Shown here in pieces: positions 25,382-38,191 of a stretch of 64,000 nucleotides of DNA (positions within the stretch are counted from its first letter, which is position 1; each line of letters opens with the position of its first letter). Location of the stretch: NCBI GenBank assembly GCA_005281725.1, contig SSBO01000012.1:16083048-16147047 (forward strand). Direction: 5' to 3'. Source of the DNA: Wuchereria bancrofti (Eukaryota; Nematoda; Chromadorea; Rhabditida; Onchocercidae). The position numbers were made by a program, and so were the translations under genes. The notes beneath the pieces are model-generated. The model was not told where the DNA came from, did no database searches, and saw only the letters and a list, made by a program, of their open reading frames with translations.

Positions 25382-26489
25382 TAACCTCAACTATAAGTGG
25401 AAGTACTTTACACCCCAACAAGTTTGAACTCGATCTGCGGACATCAATTGTGACATTTATAAAAATATCAAAATATTGACATCCAGTGCAAAATGTAACT
25501 CCATATTTAAGTGGCAATTATAAGTAAGCGTTCAGCACAGTGAATTTCCACTGCAAATATTTAGTACACACCAACGAAAAACAGCAGAGTAGATAAATGA
25601 CTATAAACTACTAAAAGGAACACTAAAAAATATATACTAAAAAGAAACTTCGGCAACTCCAAAGTCTAAATATCTATGTCATGCTTTTGCTAAGATGCAA
25701 TTTAATATAATTTTTGGTTGAGGCCAGATCGAGAAGGCCATTAGAATAAAGTTTCAAAAATACTCGTCAAGCAAATGCGAAAAATACATCTGGCTGATTA
25801 TTGGAAATCAAAGGTACAACTAAAAACAAAGTCCACTAAATTTTATTGTATGAAGTGAATATGATAAAATAATAATATATCAATACGAAAAAAATAACTA
25901 ACAGACACATTTTCAGAACAAATAATGGAGAACATTTCCATTTGCACCAAAACATTTATGAATTACATCCGGAAGTAACCGCACAATATCTACTTCACAT
26001 TGCCTCAAACTTTAAAGTATCTCTTCTCTTAATTTAAATCTGGATAAATCATGCCCTTTATTAAATGGACCTCAACATAAATCGCTTCCCACAGCAGAAC
26101 AAAGTTAATATATCACGACTAGGTTAACCAAAAAGCACGAAAAGAATCATTTATAAACAATGCAAAGAAAATAAATTAAAACGAAAAGAATCATTTATAA
26201 ACAACGCAAAGAAAATAAATTAAAACTATTTTATAATGCTGCAAATCGCTCATGATGAGATGAACTTTAATGATATCTCATAAAATTACATCACTGTAAT
26301 TTGATTCATTGTAACTGCTTATAAAAATGATAGAATTAGAGACTTAGATGTATTGTTTGATTTGTTACACAAACAGGCTTACTAAATTTGCATAGTTCAT
26401 CAAATGTATGGTTCTACAACTTATCAAAACGACAAAGACAACATCTAGGACTTAATGTAGCAAATAATAAGTCCACTAAAAACCACAGA

Positions 26490-28546
26490 TTCCGTCAATA
26501 TCGACTTTCAAAAGATGCGTAAAAATTACTTTTGGACATTTGCTGACAACATTCGAGTTGACATAAGATCATGGTGTCCGTTCTCAAAACGCCCTACTGC
26601 CAGAATTTCATTATGTTCCTTTTTAACACTAAGAATTTTTAACACTAAGAAGTCAACCTCAGTACGTTTTGACGCAACTTGTTCACTGTCATTATCGAAA
26701 AGCGGAATTCAGTACTTAATAGCAACTGCAAATGTGTGTATGGAGGGTTAAATTAAGAATTCAGTATTTAATAACAACTGCAAATGTGAATGTATGGGTT
26801 AAATTAAGATACATACACAATTTTCTGCAGATTCCCATGTATTCTCGCTTTCACTGTCATATCCTGCCCATTTGATCAAATATTCGATTCTTTTCTTTCG
26901 TCGATTAACTGTTTATCAAGAATTTTTTCCACCACATATCCGTCATCTTCGCTCGCCTTGTTTTTCTCAACATCACTGTCTACACCAACAGCACCACTAT
27001 TATTTTCTGAATTACCGTTTTTCTAATCATCACCGTAATTCTCTCTTCATTTTCATCACTGCCATCACCATCATTCTGCAATTTCTCCAAAAATTAAGTG
27101 GGCAAAGGAAAATCTGCAAGTGTTTTAATGTAAAGCAAATATTATGGTCAGTCAAAAAAATGCATGTGCCAGCAATTTATTTCAACTATAAACAGTTTAC
27201 AATTCAATACCTTATCATGCGATCGGTTGAACAGTATTTACAACATTGTATCTTTTGTAATATCATATATTTGCTAACTCGATTTTTGTTTGAACAAAAG
27301 TTAAGATAATAATAAACATGCTTTCTCTTCCTTATTTATTGTTGTTGAAATCGCTTTCGTTTTCTTAGAAACATCAGAAATTTTCAGTTTATGCTGTTCT
27401 ATCTCATTGTCATTTCTTATAGTCTAAAATACAATAATGAAGCAACTGTTCTCATTTATAATATTTCGAATTCCTACATAAAACGTTTTCAGCTGAATCT
27501 CAGAAGAAATTAATATGCAAAGGTGGACTTAGTAAGGAACATATGCAAAGTAATAAGAACTTGAGTGTCAAAAAATCATTGTAGTAGAAAATGCAGTTAA
27601 AGGGAATCCGATAACAAAAACAAAAAAAGAGAATCAAGCAATTGAAAGTTGAGTTTTCAATCCATATAACAAGTTCCAGAATTCGAAGAATTTCAAAGAT
27701 GAAATTTTCGACTTGCACATCTACTAGAAAGTAAAACATCGTATAAAAAAAAATGATCTACTAAGGTCTTAATGTTTACTGATCCTCAACCGTTAAGTAT
27801 AAACTACAAAAAAAAAACCACAGACTAGCCTTAATGAGATACTACTTTTCAAAATAAATGCACAATCCTACCTAAACAGTCTGCAGCACAACATATGATA
27901 AAAAGATAGTAGTAAAAAGTATTGTCGTAAAATCAGTCAGTTTAAAAATAAAGAAAAGTAGATACTATATAAAAGATGAGGATAAAAGAAGACAGCTATT
28001 TTCTTTATAGCAAGCTTTCAACAAAGCCAACAAGTATTACCGAACTGCTTGTTGACGAGTAATTATTTTGATAGACAATAAATCAACTCACAAAACAGAA
28101 AAATATGCAGCACATGTTTCTGACATCCCTAGTTTCTGACTTTATTAAAAAAGAGGAAACTGCATAATCAATTGTAATTTCACAACAAATTTACTATTTC
28201 AGTTTACTGTATGAAACTTCATATCATGTAGTGCAAATGAAAATGAGAAGGGTACGTCATTACGGAAGTAATGGTGAACAAGAACAATACATTATATAGA
28301 GATGTGTGCAGCTAAAATTTATAATTTCTTGTTCCAAAAGAGAAACTTAGTCATTAATTAATGATACAGATTAATTAATGACTAAAACCAACCTTCGCTC
28401 AAGCAACTTTCAAGAAAATACTCTGCTTACACAACACAATCCGATTCCAGTAACCCAACTAGCAAATTTCCAGGCGTAACAACAGTTTGATTCGTTAACC
28501 GTAAATCATTAACAACATCGTCTTTTCTAACCCTTACTTTTGTCAT
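26490..28546 (-). pseudogene. HP1-like gene, degenerate copy (contig C3)
   Basis: Collinear with the intact C2 gene at 19700-22375 but clearly dead. About 500 bp matching C2 19960-20463 is missing at about 26720, removing the two exons C2 20277-20188 and 20089-20002. The exon C2 21635-21565 is also missing near 27820. In the chromodomain exon there is a 7-bp loss near 27020 and a 1-bp loss near 26907 (GATTAAC for GATTATACC), so the chromodomain frame is destroyed. A roughly 50-bp tandem duplication sits at about 26700-26810. The remaining exons are still recognisable, so decay looks recent. Confidence 0.85.
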
Positions 28547-29050
28547 ATTCACTAAAGAAGTAGTAGAATTATGTGTCATCCATCATATGCTAACGGTTAA
28601 CCGACTGATAACTATTCAAGAAATCATAGAACCGCATTTTGATTTTGGACAATAAAATGTAACGTGAAATGAATATACAGAATGGGTTACTATGCTACTG
28701 AAATATGGAAAGGAGATTATTGCCTAAAGATTTGGTTGGTGGAACAAAATTTTCATCCCTTGTGCCACACTGCTGGTTTGCTAGAGTCGACAGAAGTTGA
28801 GGGAGTTGAGGTCGCTTTGGGTCGGAGTGGGAGGAAGGTTAGCTTCGTTGGTTGTGTTGTCAATTAGTTTGTCGTCTTTTTATAATTTCTAATCGAAATC
28901 AGTAATAATACTGGTGACATATCGGTGACATATTGCCACAAGTGATAATCGTTTTTGCTATGATCACCTGCCTATATTGCACGTATACAGTTTATGGTTT
29001 AATTAATAATTCGGAGATGTGGATGTATTTGTTTTCAGCAGAAAGAAAGA

Positions 29051-30199
29051 ATGACCAAGGTTAAGGCCCGCGATTTAAGAGGGAAAAAGAAGGAAGAGCT
29101 AACGAAACAGCTTGATGAACAAAAGACGGAACTTGCTTCACTTCAGGTTCATTTCTTCGTTCGGTCCTATCTTGAAAGTACTAGTTCATTCCATATTCTA
29201 ATTGTTTAGAACTAGCCGTTACTACCACTTGTTTGAAAGCGAACATTTTGATGCTGTATGTTCCAGCGCTCATTTTGTATTTTAATTGTTATTACATAGT
29301 GAAGGTATTTGTTACACTTCAAGTTCGTTTCTTAGTTCGACCCTCATTGTTGTTTGTTGCAGGTATCAAAAGTAGTCGGTGGAGGCGCTTCGAAACTTTC
29401 AAAGATCCGTACTGTCCGTAAGAACATTGCCCGCATTTTGACAGTCATCAATCAAACACAGAAGCAAGAACTGAGGAAGTTCTATAAGGTACTTTTAATA
29501 GCTTATATAGGCATTTTTCTTTCTTTTTGAGTCAGATATTGATGCATTCAGTTTGCAGCACATTCATCAGTTAATCTTCGTGACTGCAAGTTGTACCGCC
29601 TGATTCAATAGAAAACATGCCAGAGCCTTAGTTTCATAGGTTATCATGTCGTACTCATCATCAGTAATTATGAAACCAATCATGGTGTCTACAGTTTAAT
29701 TTTTGCATATGCTTTCTTCTCTTAACCAGCAAGTTATTCACGTAGTTGTGTATTTTCCGGAGATTTTTGGTGGTTTAGGTTTATTACTTTTCCCTTTTCG
29801 TCAGCTTAGTTTTAGGAAAAATTGTAGGTGTTAAGACTACAAATAGTTGAAAATGACGTGATAGTACGCACAAGCAATGCTTCTGCACTGGCTAAACGCG
29901 AGAATTTGAAAATGAAGCAGCTTGCCAAGCTCTCCTTTATTCTCTTTTATTTTTTTATGTATTTGCTCTAGTCTCTGTCAAAACTAGGATAAAACTTGAA
30001 CTAAGATGTAATTCTAATGTGATTTCAAGTTGAATAATTCAAATTTAAGGGAAAGCATTTCAAACCACTGGATATTCGACCGAAGAAAACACGAGCGATG
30101 CGTCGAGCACTGACGAAGCATGAGGCGAATTTGAAAACAAAGAAGCAGCTTGCCAAGCTTCGTAAGTACCCTATGAGGAAATATGCTGTAAAAGCATAA
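29051..30199 (+). CDS. rpl-35: 60S ribosomal protein L35 (uL29), complete, three exons
   Basis: Exons 29051-29146, 29363-29488 and 30050-30199 join in phase 0 to 123 residues, the same length as the nematode and human proteins. Exon 3 carries the conserved basic end ([20 protein letters not shown]...), finishing PMRKYAVKA then TAA. The ATG lies 12 nt behind a TTTTCAG acceptor, suggesting SL1 trans-splicing. Unlike its neighbours in this copy of the locus, it shows no lesion. Intron 2 (561 bp) contains an exon-3-like open segment described separately. Confidence 0.96.
29828..29971 (+). other. Exon-3-like open segment inside rpl-35 intron 2 (alternative exon or decayed duplicate)
   Basis: After an AG at 29826-29827 (AATTGTAG), a phase-0 frame of 47 codons runs to TAG 29969-29971. 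Its core ([16 protein letters not shown]) aligns with the genuine exon 3 ([18 protein letters not shown]), with nucleotide identity strongest over AAGCAGCTTGCCAAGCT. The last dozen residues are hydrophobic and unrelated to L35. It is in the right phase to be spliced to exon 2. Confidence 0.6.
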
Positions 30200-31908
30200 T
30201 TTTGTCTTAATCATTGTTTCCAAATTATATGTTGACTGAAGAGAGTAAATATGCTTTTGATCATTTTACACGACTTCCATTGCACTATGTATGTGGTATT
30301 ATTCACAACTGAAGGTTTTCAATTTGGAGGTTTTTCGCCATTTAAATGAACGGTTCACCCAAGAGCAAGGTTTCTATATATACGCATAGGTAATCGGTTT
30401 GATTTCACCAAAGGTTTTGATATCTGTTTCATTATACATACGCTGAAGTAGTTGCCTATCATTTTTCGAAGTGCAAATTATAATTTGAAATCTCTGTGGT
30501 CAAGTCATGGAGGCTGTAAATTATCAAAAGACCTAATGCTTTATTATATAGACCAGCGGTAGGCGAGTTTCGGGAGTCTCATGCTCGAAACTTTTTTTGG
30601 AAGTCTTTGTTCTGTTTTTTGTCTCAATTAGTGGCGATAAATTATTCCAGATTACTCCAGTCATTTGGTTGGTGACATATTTGTAACAATGTTTTGGTTC
30701 CCAGAGTCCCAAAAGTGTGCTTACAATGGAAGGACTATTCTTGTCTATATGTTCTTTCATTCCTGAGTGCCATGACAGGGGATTTCTATAACTTCAAAAT
30801 GGCTTTGATGATAGTTATTATGAGAAGTTGACAGCAATCAATTTGTTAAGGTTGAGTAATGACTACATGATTTTTTTTTGTAAAGTTTTACAGAAATGAT
30901 TTTCTTGTGCAACATACTGAATAAAGTAAGCGAGCATCTTGGTTACGTTTCTAACGGAATTTTTTTGAAGCATTACTTCATTTATGATTAGCTAATGAGT
31001 CGATTCTCCTTCAGTGCCAAATACAACCAGCTGAAATTTGACGATGGTGATTCTTATATGGAGAAAAGTGAATTTTTTCTTGGTTATTCGAGATTAAATC
31101 TTTTAATGCCTCCCACCGGCATTGGTATCAATTATACAGTTAAAGAAAGATGTGTTCAGTGTAGTTGCTGATTTCCAGAAATGGTGGCACTGAAACCGGA
31201 TGTACACAGTTTGGTTTTCATTTCGACTATGTGCTACAGAATACTTTGTGCTACATCAGCCACCATTGCAACCCATAATTTGAGGCAGTTACCTGAATAC
31301 TTTTTGCTACATGAGATGTAGATGAAGTTCTCAGAGAATTTTCCGAATCTTTCAGACGATCCTGCAAAACAGGAATGTATGAACACAAAAGAAGCATACT
31401 AGCAAATGCTCTTCCATCTTCGCATTTTCTTTTCCTTTCCTGATCTTTAGAGCAGAACAAACTTCAAGTTTGAAACCTTTTTCTCCATCACTTAAACATA
31501 ATTAAATGCTCCACTCGCTTCAGTTACTACCAGTCTAAGAAGCTATAAAAAGTTAAGTGATGTTTTAACTCAAAAATAATTGGCATTTTATTAATGAGAT
31601 TGAAGAAATAAGTCAATCCTGTTCCCGAAAACAGTCACCTAACTACTTCATGCAGATATTCAGACTCTGAAAAGTACGTAATTTATTCCATGAGAGATTT
31701 AAAATCAATACATGAAAATCAAAGTGAAATATGCAAATAGTAATGGATCTAGTCGTAAGTGCAGAACAATTCCGAATGTATGAGTCTTTTATTGAGAGTG
31801 ATATTTCCGACACCATTCTTTCCTACTTTATTAAAGGCATTAGCTAAATCGTTTCACCTGGAAAGTACAACTTCAAATATATGAGAATTAAGGGAACATT
31901 AATATAGA
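30200..31908. other. Intergenic, no supported gene
   Basis: Between rpl-35 (+) and the calponin-repeat gene (-), which converge here. Short open frames on both strands lack coding signal. Both 3' UTRs should lie here. Confidence 0.5.
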
Positions 31909-34900
31909 TCATTCCTCTTTATCTTCTTCCTCCATTTCTCCTTCATCATCATCATTTTCTTCCACTTCATCTTCTTCCTCTTCATCTTCCTCCTTTTCAT
32001 TTTCTTTCTCCTCCTCTTCATCTTCTATTGATTTTTTCATCTGTAATAAAAAGGCTCTGTTTCACGTTCCATTCTTATCTGATTTCTAATAATTCTTAGA
32101 AAATAAGATTAACCGTTTCCTCTTCCATATTGTTTTTCTTCTCTTCCATTTCCTGTTCGGTCTCGACTTCTTCCGTCTGAAAGCTTATGTTCACCGTTAG
32201 AATCCAAATCTTTCTGGAAATCATTATTAAAGCCTAACTGCTCTAATAATACTGCTCTATAACACATTTTTCCACTAACACTAAAGAGCATCACGGTGTT
32301 ATCACATACTGAATACACCCTCCCATCAGATTTATGAACTTTCTTAAAAATTTCCCTCCACTATTAGCGGAAACTATTTGTTCCCTATGAAAAAAAGCCT
32401 AACATTGATATTACTACAACGCAATATTAAGAGTTTTTGAAGTTTCACAATGAATTCACCGTTACTATCATATTTCTTACTGATTATTATAATCTTTTTA
32501 TGCTGTGTATTCTCTTTATTACTTTAAGTACCACTTTGAACTTTAACGACTTTTATATCTGTCGGAAAAGCATTTATCTCAGTTTAATTTTCTTATATTT
32601 ATGTTTACCACCTTCTCAGCAAAAAGAACACTTTTTCCTATTTTCTCAACTCTAAGTTATTTACTATATTCGTAATAATTCTGGTTCCAAATTTCTGTAT
32701 TTAGGTCATTAATGAAAAAAAAGTTTATCTTAAAAGATGAAGCAAGATATCTTTCATGTGCTTTAAGCATCGTCATTTGTAAAATTCTTCTTTAATTTTG
32801 GCACGATTTTTACTGCTACTAGCACCAGTGCTGTGTTTACCCCTGTCTTATACTTTTCTATTTACCTTCTGAATTCACTTGATCTTTATCAAGTATTATA
32901 TTAGAAATCTTTCTTAATCAATTTTAAAATGTCTCAAACCTTGAAAACTTCATTAGGATTCGAAACAAGTTTTGTTAAAAAAATCAAGTTGACCTTTTGG
33001 TTCTAGAACTTTTATTAACTAATCAGAGTACCAAAGCTCCTTTTAGCACTGCATATCCAATTAAGACTGATCTTGTTAATAGTCATTTGAAATTTCAATA
33101 GATTTCTAACTTCTCTCCTTTCTTTGAATTCCTGTTTGTAATGAGATGAATGAGCAACAGATGCCAAACCAGGCGGACGAGTTTCCTCAAATTCACGCAG
33201 CGCCTGCTCATACTCGTTAATCCTGACGTATACCAAGTTCAGGTAAACCAGGGGAAATTAGTTTGGAAACTTATTTCAGAAAAAAACTCTGGATCTTCGA
33301 AAGTGTTGTGGAAATTTGATTTCATAGCTATAAATAAAATATTCAACTTTACTGGTTTTAACAAAAAATTATTAACCATTCTTTCTTCCATCCTTGCTTT
33401 AGTAGAACGTTTCTTCGTGTTCCAAAGCCTGTCATGCCTCTTTGAGATGCAAATTTGTTGGTACCAGCCTGAAGTGGTACTATACCCTCCGATTTAATTC
33501 TCAACACTTCGTCAATTTCTTTACCACCCTAAAACATTACTTCAATAACCGCCACAGGATGAAATTAAGAATGTTATTTTTATTCACAACAAAGTTCTTA
33601 CTCTAATTCCTTTCACATAATAATTGTAACAAAATCTAAAATCAAAAATAAGCAATTCTCCAACATAACTTTCTATGCTTACTCTATGGATGTTAACATT
33701 TCTGGCTGTGTTACAACTTCTTTTGGCTGTATAAGTCAACCTTATCACATGTACTTTTAAAACGCAAATATACTGTGGTAATATTAAGATAATTAAAGCT
33801 GTATCGAATCTAGCCTAAGACTTTTTTAACTGGATCACTAAAAAATACCTTCGAATTTGGTAGTACGTCTCGTACTTTCAAAAAGCCACCAGTACCTGAT
33901 TGGCTAGCAAATTTGTTTTGTCCCGAATACCACGGCGTGAATGCACTACCCTTTCGTAAACCATCCTCCCTGTGAAAAAGAAAAAAGCTACTCAGTTATG
34001 TGGCTAACTTTGCAAAATTGTTTTAGCAGAATCTTTTTTAACATGACCTTGATGACAGGGCTAGCAATGAACTACAGATGAAGTGGTTTTTATAGAGCTA
34101 ACGTAAAACCAAGTCCTTCGATTTCCATGGTAGCTTGTCGAACTGCACCAATACCGGGTGGTGCATTCATTCCCTGCTGGGAAGCAAATATGTTGGTACC
34201 ATACTGATAACATAATACACCATTCGTGCGTCGATCTCGTGGTAAACGTCCTCTAATAATCGGCACTTGATTACGCTGAGAGCCCATCGAACGCTAAAAA
34301 TTTTGGTCATTTAAAAAAACTTATAAAACAAGTGCCATCAAAATATTATAAAAGTACCTCGCCAGATTGCGTGGCCATACCGTAATCACCAGATTGTTTA
34401 GGTATAACTTTTTCACTTTGTTTATCAAGTATTACCTCCCAGTCTTTTTTATATTCTACTTTTAATACTTGGCTTCTTGATGCACCAATCGGTGTTAAGC
34501 CTGAAAGGAGAGTTACTGAATATAAAATTATTGGAGTAACATATGGATATGGTCTAATTACGTAAACGTTAAGATATTTCTATTACTCACTATGATTAAA
34601 AACTGAAACTAATGCAAACATGATACCGCGGAGAAATCAGTTCTTTCAGTTGTAAAAGGTATAAAAGAAGCTTTTTATCAGCGAAATTTTAAACTATACC
34701 CTTTTGTGATGCATACTGATTGCTTCCGTACTGTGGTCTCAGTAATTCTTCACCTTTCCGGTCAGGATTTATAAAGCTGAAACAATCAGCTACTTTTCTT
34801 CCATCAAGGCATTATTTGCTTTTACAATCACAAATCACCTTAACTTGCTTTAACTTGTTAAATTATCTTCAAAAATTACTCTAGTAATTACTCTGTATCG

Positions 34901-35179
34901 GCTTATGCTTCATAATTTCTGAGTAGTCTTTTCTGCGTCGTTGTGTCTTTCAGGTAACTTTCCTAGTCAAATTGCTTTTTAAGTTTTTCAAAAAAGAAAT
35001 TGGAACCCGAGATGCTTGTCCTTCACTACGTTCCATCGTGGCATGCCGGGCGCAGTCATACCTTTTTGCGAATCGTATTTATTTGTAGCAGCTTGCACTG
35101 ACAGAAAAGTATCACCGGCCCGAAGTTGTTCCAAATTCCACTTTCTCTTCGTTGGCTTCTGCTCATTTTCTACGTTGCC
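31909..35179 (-). CDS. Calponin-like (CLIK) repeat protein with acidic C-terminal tail, 5' end uncertain
   Basis: CLIK-repeat proteins of nematodes (UNC-87, CLIK proteins, OV9M-type calponins) bind actin filaments in muscle. Exons read: 35179-35007, 34776-34700, 34500-34358, 34293-34110, about 33969-33848, about 33535-33370, about 33226-33075, 32176-32114 and 32040-31909. Six repeats are visible: [67 protein letters not shown] and [15 protein letters not shown]. The end is very acidic: two short exons rich in Glu/Asp ([15 protein letters not shown], then about 43 residues mostly E, D and K). No calponin-homology domain is visible upstream, and the first exon was not found. The phase between exon 4 (ending at 34110) and the next does not fit with the obvious sites, so a splice choice or an indel there is unresolved. 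Confidence 0.75.
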
Positions 35180-38100
35180 CTGGAGTGAGGATACATTTGA
35201 AGTTTGGTCAGTCAAGAATTAGAATTACTATTTGCAGAAAATTTGATTCTATTTCAATTTGCGGTCTTCACCTTTTTTTAATTCTCTCATAAAATGTTAT
35301 GCTATGCTTTGTTTTATCCTTGCTATTCTCAACGTCCTAAATTTTATCTAGCATCCGAATCTATAAAAGTTTGAATAATCTGCTTCCACAAGATCAAATA
35401 TTACTTCCCTTGAGAATTTTTTAGAAAACTGCATTGTTCAACAATATTCTGTTATGGAGCTTGGAACTTGTATAAAATACTCGTGATCTAGTATACCAAT
35501 TATGGCAACTAAATAAGAACGATAAATCAAATATGAATGCCAAACAAAATAGAGGAAGAGAATTGGTCATGCTGTCGACTAGCATGGTGAGGTGCTAAAA
35601 ATTTTTCATAAACATTTCACTAATTTGGCAAAATGGATCTGAAATTTTATATGCTTCTGATATCCTTAGCTTGTCTATTCAGTGTTTCGTAACCCATGAA
35701 GATGTATCCAAATCAGACATTTAATATTAAATAGGTTATAGGACCTTTAACTTTGTTTGAGCGGTCATGGTAGGGAGACAAATAATTAGCACCGGACAAT
35801 AACACATAGTTTACTAAAGTTAAATTTGATTAAAATGAAGAAAAGAGATGAGATGCAAATAAAGGGATCCAATAGACATAAATTCGGACAAATCGAAGTT
35901 GATTCAGAAGGACTGCTATTGCTCACAAAAAAAAGTAAAAAAGGATCACCAAGTTTGAAAATGCTACAAAAAGATATCCTTGCAAATGGAAGCCAAGTGA
36001 TATCACATAGTGGAAAGATTGAAATCAACTGAACTTGTTAGTAAAAGGAAATATAGCAAATAAGACATATATATAATAAATTTGAGTGAAATAGTGATTT
36101 TCAGTTCTCGAATGAATTTCAATCATTCCTCGAAGGACTTAAAGACAAAGTTGTGAAAAACTGGAGAAATACTGGAAGCTGAAACAAAAAAAAGATTGGT
36201 TGAGAACACAAAAAGAATGAAATAAAAAGTATAGAAAAAGAGCTAAACTGTCGTGATGAATCAAGAGAGTCTGAAGCGTTCTAGCAGACAGCATAAATCT
36301 CGAACTGCAAATTCAGGTAAGCATAAAGCCACAAGTAATGTCGAAATTAGGTTAAACGAACGGAAAAGAAGCTAAAAAATGTTACTTAAATCACACAAGA
36401 GACAGGCAAAGAAAAATAAGAGTTAGATGCGATGGATAAAAGTAAAGACATAAAGTTGAATCTTCTTTATAATGAATGCTTAATTGTTAACAGAGGTAAT
36501 AGGTAATACAGTAAAAAACAATTTGTTCTTGAAAGAGTAGAAAGGGAATTGTTCGTGACTCAAAGAGTGGAAAAGCTCTAAAAACAGACAGAAATAATTA
36601 TGATTATAAAATAACAATAGTGATGATAGGAATCATTAATATTATCACTGAAAATATAATATAATAAAACGAGCCTCCATGATCGTTGACTGATATGCAG
36701 AGATGTCAGTAGTTCTTGAACTGAAAGCACTAGTATTCAGCTGGATCGAAGTTTGCTTTTACTGGTAACTAACTGTTAGTTAAGTGATGCTAAACAGAAC
36801 TTGCTACTTGCTTTCTACTTTATTTTACTTGATAATGACTAAGACTGTTAGCTTACATTGAGACTGCAGATAAAGGCAGGTATAGGAATAGAACCGACGA
36901 TTTTGTTACAGGTGAATGAAAGTAGGTGTCTCGATGGTAAGTCAAAAACTCTTGAATAGCCAGAGAAATGTTGATGATTGAGAAGACTAGTTCAGTTGTA
37001 GCTATCTTCAGTGATTGCTTAGCATAAGTACTCTTTTTCAGTCACCCTTACTATTACTCGCACCGGTACAGGTACCTGATAAATGGGAAATCGGATGGGG
37101 TCAAATTGGATCGCATTTGATTTTTCATTACTTTAGTGATTGTATTGCTAGATGCAAAAAAAAAAAATGAATTGAATAAAAGCTCCCACTTTTCACTTTT
37201 CTTCAACCTTTTTTTTCTTGCTTTGTTGCATGGCAATAAAAACAGATTACCTAAAATTTCCAGTCTTTGATAATAATATAGCAGAGATCTTAGCAAGGTA
37301 GGATCAGCATATCACGTAAATGTAAACATATCTACTACATCTACTCTACGAACAACCATTCAAACAGCTCCACTTGAATAGATAAATGCATTCCAGACTG
37401 CTACTTGAAAGATAGAAGTTAACTTAGAAATATCAGAGAATGACTGAATAACTTGCTCAGTTATACAGAAAGCTTAACACTTCGGAAAATTTCTCAAAAC
37501 ATAGAGTAAGCTATATTTGCATGTTATCAAAATATTCTGATCTAAATAAATAATTTAGAAATGATAAAATGAAGTCCTTCATTGAGAGATATGTTTTATT
37601 GCAGCTGTTTTATGCCACCTGTAATATCAAAATTTAAACTTGTAGCATGAATTAGGTTTGTGAAACAATCTCGAAGAGAATTGAAGCATTTTAAATGATT
37701 TCAATTTCTATGATGTAAATTAATTCGAGCCAGAAAATGAAGAGAAAAACTATGAATTCTTAAAGTGTGCTATGCTAGAACTGAAAACCTTTCTAAAAAC
37801 AGTTTGAAAAGTTTTCAAATGATTTCTAACTGTTCACATAAATGACGTATCATGCTATCCAAAGGCAATATTGAACCCCTCAGTAATTTATCATAAGCTG
37901 AGTGCACAGAAAAGTATGACAGATTTATGTTGCGAAAATCGAATCAAAAATCACTTTATCTCGTTGAAAACGGAAATTAAATTAAGGGATATGGTTGATA
38001 TTTTCTGATTAAATACACTTCCAATTAAATTACTTCGCTTTCATCGCTTTTTTTTCCGACTCTAATAGCAATAGCGACTGCTATATGGAAAATTTTTCAT

Positions 38101-38191
38101 GCTTTCAAGTCACACGCCTTCTTCAGAGATTTCAAGATTTATCATTTCAGTGCAACTAAATCCTCCAGGAGTGTTATCTCTTTCTGCTCAA
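35180..38191. other. Mostly non-coding; may hold upstream exons of the calponin-repeat gene
   Basis: No exon could be assigned on the minus strand. On the plus strand, 35820-36620 is unusually purine-rich and contains a 68-codon Lys-rich open frame (35826-36032) and a possible start exon (ATG 36256 to a strong CAG/GTAAGC donor near 36317). No family is recognised, and both may be compositional. Confidence 0.35.

Noticed and set aside
26872..27309. 145-codon plus-strand open frame
   Set aside because: It is antisense to the decayed chromodomain exon and adjoining intron of the HP1-like pseudogene; its length comes from that exon's composition.
33150..33497. 115-codon plus-strand open frame
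   Set aside because: Antisense to two calponin-repeat exons; the minus-strand repeats explain the composition.
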